From a virus: DNA of 43,133 nucleotides. Position 1 is the first letter of the stretch. Each line of letters starts with the position of its first letter. Position numbers and translations under genes: made by a program. Where the stretch lies: positions 1-43,133 of IMG/VR virus record IMGVR_UViG_3300037070_003571; one strand, written 5' to 3'. Below, one piece after another: positions 20,459 to 28,185 of this stretch. Below the pieces are notes generated by a model, which did no database searches, was not told the DNA's origin, and saw nothing but the letters and a program-made list of their open reading frames with translations.

Positions 20459-20815
20459 ATGAGTGACGACGAGCAGCAGCCCCCCCGGTCATTCATTCGG
20501 GCCTGGCGCCTGCATCGGGGCCTCAGCGCCTCGGAACTTGGCCGGCAGGCCGGCTACCATCACACCTACGTGTACAGGATCGAGACCGGCGAGCGGCGCT
20601 ACGACCAGTATTTCCTGGAGCGGGTGGCCGAGGCCCTGCGCTGCCGGCCCGCCGACCTGATCGGCAAGGACCCGGCGAGCATGGACGCGCTGGACGCCAT
20701 GACCCCCGAGCAGCGGCAGAAGCTGATCGAGTTCATGCGGGTGTTCGAGGAGGGGGTGACGGCCCGTCTGACCGGCGTCAAGCGGCGGCGAAAAAAGAAA
20801 GCCGCCCCCAGTTGA
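20459..20815 (+). CDS. XRE-family regulator, probable lysogeny repressor
   Basis: 118 residues from ATG 20459 with AAGGAG six bases upstream; longer frames lack this. Residues 13-68 form an XRE helix-turn-helix (RLHRGLSASELGRQAGYHHT, YVYRIETGERRY). A C-terminal helix (PEQRQKLIEFMRVFEEG) and a basic tail ending KRRRKKKAAPS follow. There is no LexA-like peptidase domain, so induction would not be by RecA cleavage of this protein. Its place opposite the Cro-like gene makes it the best CI candidate. A TTGACA box overlaps its end and may serve the next gene. Confidence 0.75.
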   Translation: MSDDEQQPPRSFIRAWRLHRGLSASELGRQAGYHHTYVYRIETGERRYDQYFLERVAEALRCRPADLIGKDPASMDALDAMTPEQRQKLIEFMRVFEEGVTARLTGVKRRRKKKAAPS

Positions 20816-20843
20816 CATTGTTCGCGCCAAGGGGGCGTTATTG
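20812..20843 (+). promoter_or_regulatory. Candidate promoter before ParB-like gene
   Basis: A consensus TTGACA (20812-20817) is followed after 20 bases by TTATTG (20838-20843). The spacer is longer than normal, so the -10 is doubtful. Position just ahead of the ParB-like gene is the main support. Confidence 0.35.
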
Positions 20844-20947
20844 GGGAACGGGAATTAACCCCCCTGGGCGCGACTTACGCCATGGAACTGGACTCAACCG
20901 GAAGGCTGCGGCTAAATCCCCCTCTCACCCTTGAGGAGGATCGCAAA

Positions 20948-22051
20948 GTGGACGCTCGTGTTGAAGTCATCTCGCCGGCCTACGCCAAGGAATTGCTTGA
21001 GCGTTCGATGCCAAACCGCCCCCTGTCGGAGCACACTGTCGCGAGGTACGCGGTAGACATGGCCGATGGGCTCTGGATCAATAACGGTCAGGGCATCGTA
21101 ATCAGCGACACCGGCGAGTTGCTCGACGGGCAACATCGCCTGCACGCCATCATCAAATCAGGCAAGACCGTCGCCATGCTGGTGGTGCGCGGCGTGCCCC
21201 GCCAAGCCTTCGTAACCATGGATAGCGGCAAGGGCCGCAAGCTTTCGGATGTGTTGGCCATCGAGGGCTACAAGTATCGGTTCAACCTCGGCGCCGCCGC
21301 CAAGCTCGCCTACAACTATATCGCCGGGGTCAGCTCGTCCTACACTACCTCGCGCGGCACGCTTGAGCAGTTCATCAAGCGCCACCCCTACATCTCCGAG
21401 ATGTCGGACCTGATCGGCCACACGGTGCAGCACAAGCACCGCTTGCCCAAGACGCAGCTCATCGCCTGCCTGTTCCTGGCCAATGAGAGCGGCCTGATGG
21501 GCAAGGAGGTCTCGCAGTTCGTCGAGGGCCTGGTCTACGGCGAGGGCCTGTTCCGGGGCGACGCGCGCCACACCTTCCGCGAGTGGCATCGACGGGTCTA
21601 CCTGGCCGAGAAGCACCGCACTGGCGGCGACACCGCCTCCCTGGCGTTGTTCGGCGCGGTGGTGCGCTCGTGGAACGCCTTCGCCGCCGGCCGCGAGCTG
21701 ACCATCATCAAGAACGCCTACACCATCACCCGCGAGACCGCCGACATCGTCGGCTTCAAGCCGGAGTTGTACGGCGACGTGGCCAGCCTTGCGGTCAAGG
21801 CCCGCGAGTCGGCCCTGAGGAACCTGCGGTTCGCCCAGGCGGCCAACGCCAGCCGCACCAGCGCCGAGCGCGGCGTCGCCCAGGCCATGGCTGAAGAAGA
21901 TGTCGGCCGGGCGATCCGAGGCGAGGAATTGACCGCGCCGCCGGTCCCAGGGCCCAAAGCGCTGCCCGACTCCGGGGTCACCCCAGCCGAGATGCGGGCG
22001 ATCCGGGCCAAAGCCTTCCCCAGCGCCGCTGGGCGAGCCCAGGCCAGATAG
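20948..22051 (+). CDS. ParB-like N-terminal-domain protein
   Basis: 367 residues from GTG 20948, chosen for the strong GAGGAGG eight bases upstream; ATG 20882 would add 22 residues but has no Shine-Dalgarno. The first about 110 residues (VEVISPAYAKELLERS... SEHTVARYAVDM... DGQHRLHAIIKSGK... ) match the ParB/Srx-like nuclease-fold region, with DGQHRL as its conserved motif. A long helical C-terminus follows. Similar proteins are common in phages; DNA binding or nicking is the usual guess, and no ParA partner is present. It follows the CI-like repressor and could be expressed in the lysogen. Confidence 0.7.
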   Translation: MDARVEVISPAYAKELLERSMPNRPLSEHTVARYAVDMADGLWINNGQGIVISDTGELLDGQHRLHAIIKSGKTVAMLVVRGVPRQAFVTMDSGKGRKLSDVLAIEGYKYRFNLGAAAKLAYNYIAGVSSSYTTSRGTLEQFIKRHPYISEMSDLIGHTVQHKHRLPKTQLIACLFLANESGLMGKEVSQFVEGLVYGEGLFRGDARHTFREWHRRVYLAEKHRTGGDTASLALFGAVVRSWNAFAAGRELTIIKNAYTITRETADIVGFKPELYGDVASLAVKARESALRNLRFAQAANASRTSAERGVAQAMAEEDVGRAIRGEELTAPPVPGPKALPDSGVTPAEMRAIRAKAFPSAAGRAQAR

Positions 22052-22058
22052 GAGTGCG

Positions 22059-22253
22059 ATGCCCGGCCTGTTTGATGACTACGAGGTCGCGACCCAGGCC
22101 GGGCAAGTCGCCTTCACATCCTCTGACCGTGGGCTCGCCGTAGCCTGGGCAGACAAGCACTGCAGCGCGCTCGGGCCCCTGTCGGTCTACCGCGTGCTCT
22201 GGTTTCGCGACACGTTCTACCGGACGGCCTCCGGTGAGGAGGGCGTCGCGTGA
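22059..22253 (+). CDS. 64-residue hypothetical
   Basis: TAGGAG precedes ATG 22059. Acidic and aromatic, with strands at VAFTSSDRG and VYRVLWFRDTFYR. Ends convergent, one base from the stop of the ribbon-helix-helix gene. No family recognised. Confidence 0.55.
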   Translation: MPGLFDDYEVATQAGQVAFTSSDRGLAVAWADKHCSALGPLSVYRVLWFRDTFYRTASGEEGVA

Positions 22254-22254
22254 C

Positions 22255-22527
22255 CTATCCGCCGACTTCGGCCGCCACCTTCAGCTGCGCTTTCTCGGCC
22301 TTTTTCACGGCGCTCTCGACGCGGGCCAGCTCGCGCTCGACGGCGCTGCGCAGAAAGATGCCCCGCCGGTGGCGCCCCATCAGGGCGTCGATGCGGGCGA
22401 TGTGGTCCAGCGACAGATACAGCTGGATGACGGTGGTGTTGTGGAGCTTCGGTCTTCCCATGCCGGACATGATGGCGATGGGATTTATGCGGTCAAGTGC
22501 CGCGTTCGCTGTGGGGTTTATTGACAT
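22255..22527 (-). CDS. Ribbon-helix-helix regulator
   Basis: 90 residues from ATG 22527, or 71 from ATG 22470, which begins nearer the usual MGRP start of this family. GRPKLHNTTVIQLYLSLDHI gives the DNA-binding ribbon, and ARIDALMGRHRRGIFLRSAV with ERELARVE gives the two helices and charged tail of a CopG/Arc-type dimer. It is divergent from the recombination operon and faces a perfect inverted repeat at 22547-22563. The most economical reading is autoregulation plus repression of that operon. With the long start, the transcript from the facing promoter would be nearly leaderless. Confidence 0.75.
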   Translation of the reverse strand: MSINPTANAALDRINPIAIMSGMGRPKLHNTTVIQLYLSLDHIARIDALMGRHRRGIFLRSAVERELARVESAVKKAEKAQLKVAAEVGG

Positions 22528-22563
22528 CTAAACCACACGGTTTATATGGTCGGTCACCGACCA
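22521..22563 (+). promoter_or_regulatory. Promoter and operator of recombination/integration operon
   Basis: TTGACA (22521-22526), 16-base spacer, TATATG (22543-22548) reading rightward. TGGTCGGTCACCGACCA (22547-22563) is a perfect 8-bp inverted repeat around one base, overlapping the -10 edge and the transcription start. In the other direction TATAAA (22541-22546) could be the -10 for the ribbon-helix-helix gene, so one operator would cover both promoters. Confidence 0.65.
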
Positions 22564-22577
22564 CGCGGGAGAGGCAA

Positions 22578-23390
22578 ATGATCTGCGACCTTACGACCCT
22601 GGGACTATCGAAGGAGGCCGTCGAGGGCCGCGCCCATAGCATCGGCGGCTCCGACGCCAACGTGATCCTGGGCGGCGACGAAGCCAAGCTGCTGAAGCTC
22701 TGGGAAATCAAGACCGGCCGGGCCGAAGAGGAGGATCTGTCGGAGCTGATCTACGTGGTGATGGGCCAGTACACCGAGCCGCTGAACGCGGCGTGGTGGC
22801 AGAAGCAGACCGGCCTGACCCTGGCCAGCCGCAGCGAGTTCCTGACCTGCGAGATGGACGAGTGGCGCACCGCCACCCTGGACGGGCGGGTGTCGGATGG
22901 CTCGATCTGGGAGGCCAAGCACACTAACCCCTTCACCAAGGTGGACGAGGTGTTGCGGATGTACCTGCCGCAGCTGCACCACAACATGGACGTGGCCAAC
23001 GCCAAGCGCGCCCACCTGTCGGCCTTCCGGGGCAACGGCGACTGGGTCAGCTGGTGCGTCGACTACGACGACGCCTATGGCGCCGCCCTGCATCAGGCCG
23101 AGTGGAGCTTCTGGATGAGCGTCATGGAGGATGTCCCTCCGGTGGCCTATCCGGTCCCGCCCGACCCGACCCAGTTCGCGGTGCGCGAGGTGGACATGAG
23201 CGGCGACAACACCTGGGCCGACGCCGCGCAGACGTGGCTCGACACCCGGGTCTACGCAGCCAAGGCCGACAAGGCCAAGGACGTGATGAAGGCGCAGATC
23301 GCGCAGGATGTCGGCAGGGCCTTCGGCCACGGCGTCGAGTTCAAACGTGACAAGCGTGGCGCCCTGCGCGTCTACGCGATGGAGGCTTGA
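22578..23390 (+). CDS. YqaJ-type alkaline exonuclease
   Basis: 270 residues from ATG 22578, preceded by GGGAGAGG. Lambda-exonuclease-like enzymes resect 5' ends of dsDNA for annealing-based recombination. The order of motifs fits the family: SIGGSDA (21-27), MGQYTEP with Glu67, LDGRVSDG with Asp102, WEAKH with Glu112 and Lys114 of the PD-ExK core, and Gln132 in the following helix. First gene of the operon and directly followed by a likely annealing protein, the usual pairing. Confidence 0.85.
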   Translation: MICDLTTLGLSKEAVEGRAHSIGGSDANVILGGDEAKLLKLWEIKTGRAEEEDLSELIYVVMGQYTEPLNAAWWQKQTGLTLASRSEFLTCEMDEWRTATLDGRVSDGSIWEAKHTNPFTKVDEVLRMYLPQLHHNMDVANAKRAHLSAFRGNGDWVSWCVDYDDAYGAALHQAEWSFWMSVMEDVPPVAYPVPPDPTQFAVREVDMSGDNTWADAAQTWLDTRVYAAKADKAKDVMKAQIAQDVGRAFGHGVEFKRDKRGALRVYAMEA

Positions 23391-24326
23391 GTGAGCAACA
23401 TCGTCCCCTTCCAACCCAGCAACGCGGAGGTCTACCGGGCCTCCACCGACGCCGCGTCGCTGTGCAAAGACATCGTCCTGCGCACGGTGATGGAAATCCA
23501 GAAGCGCCGCTATGTGAAGGTCGAAGGCTGGCAGGCCATCGCCGTCGCCCATGGCTGCATGGCCGGCTCCGGTGACGTCGAGGTGCTGGATGATGGCGTC
23601 AAGGCTGTCGGCGAAATCCGCCGCATGTCGGACGGCCAGCTGCTGGCCCGCGCCGAGGGCTTCGTCGGCAAGGACGAGCCGACTTGGTACGGCGGGACCA
23701 TGCGCCGCTGGAAGTGGGGCCAGCAGCGCGGCGAGAAGGTCTGGTATGACGAGGAGATGCCCAAGCGCTCGGATTACGCGATCCGAGCCATGGCCCAAAC
23801 CCGGGCCATCTCCAGGGCCTGCCGCTCCGCCTTCGCGCACGTGGTGGTGCTGATTGACGCCAACCTCTCGACCACCCCGGCCGAGGAGGTGCCGCTGGGT
23901 GGTTGGGACGATCAGCCGGCGGATCAGCCGGCGTCCGATCATCCCAACGCTCCGAAAGAGGCCCGCCAGCCGCAGCCAAAGCCCGCCCAGGCCGGTCCCC
24001 GGGCTGGCGGGTCTCCCACTGCCCCGCCGCAGGATGAGGCCTCACAGGCCTCCAGGCGGGCCGCAGCGCCGGCGCCGAAGCGGACCATCGTCCGCCAGGG
24101 CTCCAAGGTCCCGGCGCCCACGACCCCGGCGCCCCAGGACTGGGTGCGCTGGCAGCGGGTGGTGGCCCGCAAGGTCGAGGAGGCCCGCAGCGCTGACGAG
24201 ATCAGGCACATCTCCGAGCTGCACGGGCCGGACGTGATCCGCTCCAACGAGGTGCTGCCGGGTTCGGCCGAGAGCTTCGCCGAACTGGTCAGCGCCCGGC
24301 TGGCTGATATGGAAAGGGCCGCGTGA
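23391..24326 (+). CDS. Probable single-strand annealing protein
   Basis: 311 residues from GTG 23391 with GGAGG nine bases upstream. The N-terminal 170 residues are folded (RRYVKVEGWQAIAVAHGCMA and YAIRAMAQTRAISRACRSAF), a pattern I associate with phage proteins next to exonucleases. The C-terminal half is a Pro/Ala/Gln-rich linker followed by a small helical domain (VVARKVEEARSADEIRHISE). Annealing activity is inferred from position and layout; no named SSAP motif is certain. Confidence 0.55.
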   Translation: MSNIVPFQPSNAEVYRASTDAASLCKDIVLRTVMEIQKRRYVKVEGWQAIAVAHGCMAGSGDVEVLDDGVKAVGEIRRMSDGQLLARAEGFVGKDEPTWYGGTMRRWKWGQQRGEKVWYDEEMPKRSDYAIRAMAQTRAISRACRSAFAHVVVLIDANLSTTPAEEVPLGGWDDQPADQPASDHPNAPKEARQPQPKPAQAGPRAGGSPTAPPQDEASQASRRAAAPAPKRTIVRQGSKVPAPTTPAPQDWVRWQRVVARKVEEARSADEIRHISELHGPDVIRSNEVLPGSAESFAELVSARLADMERAA

Positions 24327-24330
24327 CGCC

Positions 24331-24768
24331 ATGGTGCAGCTGGTGGTCAAGCGTGTTGGCCGAGGTCTCTACCCCGCCGATGGGCTGGCGGAAACGGAGG
24401 TCTACACCCTGCCGGCCAACATCGACCTGCGGGCGGAAGTGGCGAACCCTCGCCGCTCCGTCCCGCAGCTGCGGCTCTACTGGGCGATCCTGCAGCTGGT
24501 CGCCGAGAACATGGACAAGCCCACCAACCGCAACATCCTGCACCAGTGGGTGAAGCTGCGCTGCGGGGTGGTCGACGACCTGGTGCTGCGCTCCGGTGAA
24601 ATCATCGAGCTGCCCGGCTCCATCGCCATCGACCAGATGGACGAGACCGCCTTCAACAGCTTCTTCGACCAGGCCCTGACCCACATCACCGCCGGGCTCA
24701 CCAACCTCGCCCGCGAGGACCTGATCGCCGAGGCCGAGCGGATGCTCGACCGGGCGAGGACGCCATGA
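24331..24768 (+). CDS. 145-residue phage recombination-operon protein
   Basis: RRSVPQLRLYWAILQLVAENMD... with a later helical part (LPGSIAIDQMDETAFNSFFD) is a pattern I recall from many phage genomes next to recombination or nuclease genes, without an established activity. The size is typical. Its end overlaps the next ATG. NinB-like recombination accessory function is one possibility. Confidence 0.6.
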   Translation: MVQLVVKRVGRGLYPADGLAETEVYTLPANIDLRAEVANPRRSVPQLRLYWAILQLVAENMDKPTNRNILHQWVKLRCGVVDDLVLRSGEIIELPGSIAIDQMDETAFNSFFDQALTHITAGLTNLAREDLIAEAERMLDRARTP

Positions 24769-25043
24769 GCGCTGAGGCCGACACCGAGGTGCAAGCCTGG
24801 ACCAGGCGCATGGGGCCGATAGGTGAACGGCTGAAGGCCCACGGCCTGGACCAACAGAACATCGCCGCCGACCTGACGGCGCTCGTCGAGGACGGCGCGG
24901 CGCTGCTGCGCAAGTACCCCGACCACCCCTGGCTTGCCGACTGCATGGAGTTCGCCAGCCAGTCGCTCGCCTACTTCGTCCGGGACGAAGACGAAGACGA
25001 CACCGCCATCCTCGACTACATGCGCCAGAGGCGCCCGCAATGA
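24765..25043 (+). CDS. 92-residue acidic hypothetical
   Basis: Helical and acidic, with a run DEDEDDTA near the end. ATGA overlaps on both sides bind it to the operon. No family recognised. Confidence 0.6.
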   Translation: MSAEADTEVQAWTRRMGPIGERLKAHGLDQQNIAADLTALVEDGAALLRKYPDHPWLADCMEFASQSLAYFVRDEDEDDTAILDYMRQRRPQ

Positions 25044-25240
25044 CCCGGCCCCGCAACCCGCTGAACGCCTACGCCCGGCGCCTGCTGGTGCAGCTCGGCG
25101 AGGCCGAGACGACGCCGCTGGCCGAGTGCGAGGCCGACGCCCTGCAGCGGCTGGGCGAGCTGGACATGGTGGAGGTCCGGGGCCAGCAGGTGGCGCTCAC
25201 CTGGGAGGGCATCGTCAAACTCCGGGAGCTGCGGCCATGA
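25040..25240 (+). CDS. Winged-helix-like small protein (copy 1)
   Basis: 66 residues: LLVQLGEAETTPLAECEADA, then LQRLGELDMVEVRGQQVALT and WEGIVKLREL. This is the helix-helix-wing pattern of small winged-helix proteins. The next gene shares the same ordered residues, so the pair looks like a tandem duplication. Confidence 0.6.
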   Translation: MTRPRNPLNAYARRLLVQLGEAETTPLAECEADALQRLGELDMVEVRGQQVALTWEGIVKLRELRP

Positions 25241-25506
25241 CCCGCCTGACCGCCAAGGAGTGGTTCCTGCTGCGCTGGCTCGGCGAGGAGGACTACAGTC
25301 TGCTGGGCGAGTGCGAGGGCGCCGACCTCGACACCCTGATCGCCAAGGGCTTGGCCGAAAAAACCGGCGTCAGCGGTTACACCCGGGTGACCCTCACCGA
25401 AAAGGGCCAGAGGGCGCGCGACGATAGCGACGATGGGTTGGACGCCCTCAGGGCCGCCGAGAAGGAGACCTATCGGCGGTATTCCGCGAAGGGGCCTCGG
25501 CCATGA
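25237..25506 (+). CDS. Winged-helix-like small protein (copy 2)
   Basis: 89 residues. LLRWLGEEDYSLLGECEGAD, then LDTLIAKGLAEKTG and YTRVTLTEKGQRARD parallel the preceding gene in order and spacing. A longer charged tail follows. Possibly DNA-binding. ATGA overlaps with both neighbours. Confidence 0.6.
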   Translation: MTRLTAKEWFLLRWLGEEDYSLLGECEGADLDTLIAKGLAEKTGVSGYTRVTLTEKGQRARDDSDDGLDALRAAEKETYRRYSAKGPRP

Positions 25507-26192
25507 CCGCCCCGCGCCTGCTCGACCTCTACTGCGGCGCCGGCGGGGCGGCGCGCGGCTACGCGGACGCCGGGTTCGATGTGCTGGGCGTCGATATCAA
25601 GCCCCAGTCCCGCTACCCCTATCCGTTCATCCAGGCCGACGTGCTGGAGCTGCTGGCCCAGCCCGGCGCGGCGAGTGACTACGACGTGATCCACGCCTCG
25701 CCGCCCTGCAAGCCCTACACGGCGCTCAGGAGCGCGCCTGGGGCCAAGACGCACCCGGCGCTGATCCCAGCCACCCGCGCCCTGCTGAGGGCCTCTGGCA
25801 AGCCCTACGTGATCGAGAACGTCGAGGCCGCAGCCTGGGACATGATCGACCCCGTCCGCTACTGCGGCACCATGTTCGGCTTGGGCGTCGAGGGCTTCGA
25901 GCTGCAGCGCCACCGGCTGTTCGAATCCAACATCCTGATCATCCCGCCACACCGCTGCTGGCATCGCTGGCCGGTAATCGGCGTCTACGGCGGCCACGTC
26001 CGCAACCGGGCCGCCGCCGCTGGCGGGCGCGGGACGATGGACTTCGTCGGCCAGGATAAGCCGGCGCTGGCCAAGCAGGCCATGGGCATCGACTGGATGA
26101 CCATGAAGGAGCTGAGCGACGCCATCCCGCCGGCCTATACCCGGCACATCGGCGCCCAGCTGATCGCGCACCTGCAAAGGAGGGCGGCATGA
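25503..26192 (+). CDS. DNA cytosine-C5 methyltransferase
   Basis: 229 residues, shorter than typical C5 enzymes because the target-recognition region is small. It methylates cytosine C5 in DNA, probably to shield phage DNA or to tune host or phage promoters. Motif I DLYCGAGG (8-15), the catalytic PPC (Cys69), ENVE (105-108) and QRHR (135-138) are all present, as is a C-terminal IPPAYTRHIGAQL segment. No restriction enzyme is next to it. It is well fused into the recombination/integration operon by overlaps on both sides. Confidence 0.85.
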   Translation: MTAPRLLDLYCGAGGAARGYADAGFDVLGVDIKPQSRYPYPFIQADVLELLAQPGAASDYDVIHASPPCKPYTALRSAPGAKTHPALIPATRALLRASGKPYVIENVEAAAWDMIDPVRYCGTMFGLGVEGFELQRHRLFESNILIIPPHRCWHRWPVIGVYGGHVRNRAAAAGGRGTMDFVGQDKPALAKQAMGIDWMTMKELSDAIPPAYTRHIGAQLIAHLQRRAA

Positions 26193-26524
26193 AGATCACC
26201 CAGCTGCAGTTCCTGCGCGCCATGGAGGCCATCGCGGAATACCAGGACATGGTGGCCGAGATCGACTTGCTGGTCGGCGGCGACGCCCGCACCGGCGCCC
26301 TGGCCGAGCCGTTGCTGGACGAGCTTGTGCAGCAGCTGCGCGAGCGCTGCGACGACCCGGCCGTTGACGACGACGGCAACACCTCGCTCGACATCTATCT
26401 CTACGAGGACCGGGCGAGCCTGCGCTGGCCGGATGGCGGCTTGCGGCTGCTGACCTCGCCGGGCGAGCTGTGGGACTGGTGGGAGGCCAGCGCGGTGGGG
26501 CCGTTCAAGGAGGATGGGCCGTGA
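26189..26524 (+). CDS. 111-residue acidic hypothetical
   Basis: Shine-Dalgarno AAAGGAGG before the ATG, which overlaps the methyltransferase stop. N-terminal helix (FLRAMEAIAEYQDMVAEIDL) and an acidic alpha/beta core with LDIYLYEDRASLRW. No family recognised. Confidence 0.6.
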   Translation: MKITQLQFLRAMEAIAEYQDMVAEIDLLVGGDARTGALAEPLLDELVQQLRERCDDPAVDDDGNTSLDIYLYEDRASLRWPDGGLRLLTSPGELWDWWEASAVGPFKEDGP

Positions 26525-26525
26525 A

Positions 26526-26681
26526 ATGAGCACGGGCAAGATGTTCCGGACCCGGCGTCACCGCCGCACCGCCAAGCAGGTGATGAAGCACGGCAAGAAG
26601 GCCAAGCGGCGCCACGCCCGCCCGGCGGGGCGCACCGGCCGCATCCACAGCGTCAAGCTCCGCTCACGGAGAGCGACATGA
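26526..26681 (+). CDS. 51-residue extremely basic peptide
   Basis: Begins MSTGKMFRTRRHRRTAKQVM and is rich in Arg/Lys/His throughout, with almost no acidic residues. AAGGAGG lies just upstream and the stop overlaps the Xis-like ATG. It should bind nucleic acid non-specifically, like a small protamine- or ribosomal-type peptide; an architectural role in attP DNA bending next to xis-int is an inference. Confidence 0.55.
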   Translation: MSTGKMFRTRRHRRTAKQVMKHGKKAKRRHARPAGRTGRIHSVKLRSRRAT

Positions 26682-26971
26682 CCGAGGCTCTGCCGAACTG
26701 GCCGGCGGTGATGACCACCCAGCGCGCCGCCCGCTACCTGGATATCTCCGAGAATAGTTTTCGAGCCCTGGCCAAGCGCGAGGGTGTGAGGCCGCTGGAC
26801 CTGGGCATGGTGGCCATGCGCTGGCGCCGGGCGGACCTGGATAACATGGTGGACCGGCTGTCGCTGCAGGGCGATCTGGCCGAAGCAGCCGAAGCAGCCG
26901 ACAGTCTCGAAGCGGTCCACGACCGCGCACATCAGTTCTATGCAGCCAAGCGTCGCAAGAGGGGCAAATGA
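26678..26971 (+). CDS. Xis-like MerR-type helix-turn-helix protein
   Basis: 97 residues. TTQRAARYLDISENSFRALAKREGV followed by WRRADLDNMVDRL is the excisionase/MerR-type HTH that binds and bends DNA. A coiled acidic stretch and a basic end (KRRKRGK) follow. Immediately upstream of, and overlapping, the integrase, the standard place for an excisionase or directionality factor. Confidence 0.7.
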   Translation: MTEALPNWPAVMTTQRAARYLDISENSFRALAKREGVRPLDLGMVAMRWRRADLDNMVDRLSLQGDLAEAAEAADSLEAVHDRAHQFYAAKRRKRGK

Positions 26972-28185
26972 AGTACGTCAACAAGATCACCGACCGCTAC
27001 GGGAACGTGCGGTGCTACCTGCGCAAGAAGGGCCACCCGCTGGACGGCACGCTGCTGACCAGCCCGTGGCCCGAGATCGAGGCCGGATCGGCCCTGGAGG
27101 CCGAGCGGGACGCCGCGCTGGGCATCCAGCCGCACCGCCCCACCGGCAAGAACCTGGGCGGCGCCATCGCCGAATACCGGCTGAGCCCGAAGTACCGGCG
27201 GCTGAAGAAGCGCACCCGCTACAACTACGAGCTTTTCCTGGCCGAGTTCGAGCAGGTCTACGGCGACCAGCCGATGGACCTGATCTGCCGCTCCTCGGGG
27301 TGTCGGCGGATGATGTCCGAGTGGTCGGCCAGCGGCCACCGGGCGGCGACGGTCAGAAAACAGGTGATGATGAACGTCATGAAGCCCTGGGCGGCCGACA
27401 ACGACCGGCCCAATCCCTGGGCGATGGTGGACAACGCCCTGGCGCCCACCGACGCGAAGGAGGCCCACCCGACTTGGCCGCAGGTGGTGGTGGACACCTT
27501 CATCGAGCAGGCGGCGCTGCGCGGCCAGCCGGGCGTGGGGCGGGCGGTCGCCCTGGCCCGCTACTCGGGGGCCCGGCGGGGCGACCTGATCTGGATGACC
27601 CAGGCGGTGCGCAAGGCGACCGAGGACGGCCCGATCCTGGACTGGCTTTCCACCAAGTACAGCGTGCAGGTCACCATCGATGAGGACGTGAGGCTGACCG
27701 ACTGGCTGGACCGCCTGCCGAACATGCAGCCCCTGTCGAACTGGCAGCGCTGGTCAGACCGCCAGAAAGGTCAGGCGCGGGTCGCCCCCGCCACCATCGT
27801 CTACACTCAGGAGAACCTGCCCTACATGACCGAGGAGGGCCTGGGGCACGCGGTGCGCGCCCTGGTGCTGGAGTTGTTTGCGGACGATCTGATCGACGCC
27901 GACCACTACACCCTGCACGGCCTGCGCCACACCTTCGGGGTGGAACTTGCCCTGGCCGGGGCCACCGAGCAGGAGGGCATGAGCGCGATGGGGCACCGGG
28001 GCCCCGAGACGTTCCGCAAGTACGTTCGGCAGGCCAGCCGCATCCAGATGGCGCGGGCTGGCATGAAGAAGGTCCGCGACAAGCGGGACGGCCAGACGCC
28101 GGCGCCGATGGCGGCTGGGGTCAACGAAAACGCCCCCCAGGGCGAAGTGCAAAACAAAGTGCAAAAAACTGCAAAACAAGCGTGA
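26968..28185 (+). CDS. int: Tyrosine integrase
   Basis: 405 residues. It catalyses site-specific recombination between attP and attB. Catalytic features are the first Arg in YSGARRGDL near 200, HGLRHTF (317-323), GH at 342-343 and the nucleophile Tyr352 in FRKYVRQ. The N-terminal region is a SAM-like arm/core-binding domain. The last 50 residues are Gln/Lys/Ala-rich, encoded by DNA that doubles as putative arm sites. attP follows within 60 bases. Confidence 0.92.
   Translation: MKYVNKITDRYGNVRCYLRKKGHPLDGTLLTSPWPEIEAGSALEAERDAALGIQPHRPTGKNLGGAIAEYRLSPKYRRLKKRTRYNYELFLAEFEQVYGDQPMDLICRSSGCRRMMSEWSASGHRAATVRKQVMMNVMKPWAADNDRPNPWAMVDNALAPTDAKEAHPTWPQVVVDTFIEQAALRGQPGVGRAVALARYSGARRGDLIWMTQAVRKATEDGPILDWLSTKYSVQVTIDEDVRLTDWLDRLPNMQPLSNWQRWSDRQKGQARVAPATIVYTQENLPYMTEEGLGHAVRALVLELFADDLIDADHYTLHGLRHTFGVELALAGATEQEGMSAMGHRGPETFRKYVRQASRIQMARAGMKKVRDKRDGQTPAPMAAGVNENAPQGEVQNKVQKTAKQA

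Noticed and set aside
22605-23942. Minus-strand open frame of 445 codons opposite the exonuclease
   Set aside because: Antisense of two well-supported plus-strand genes with recognisable motifs and Shine-Dalgarno sites.
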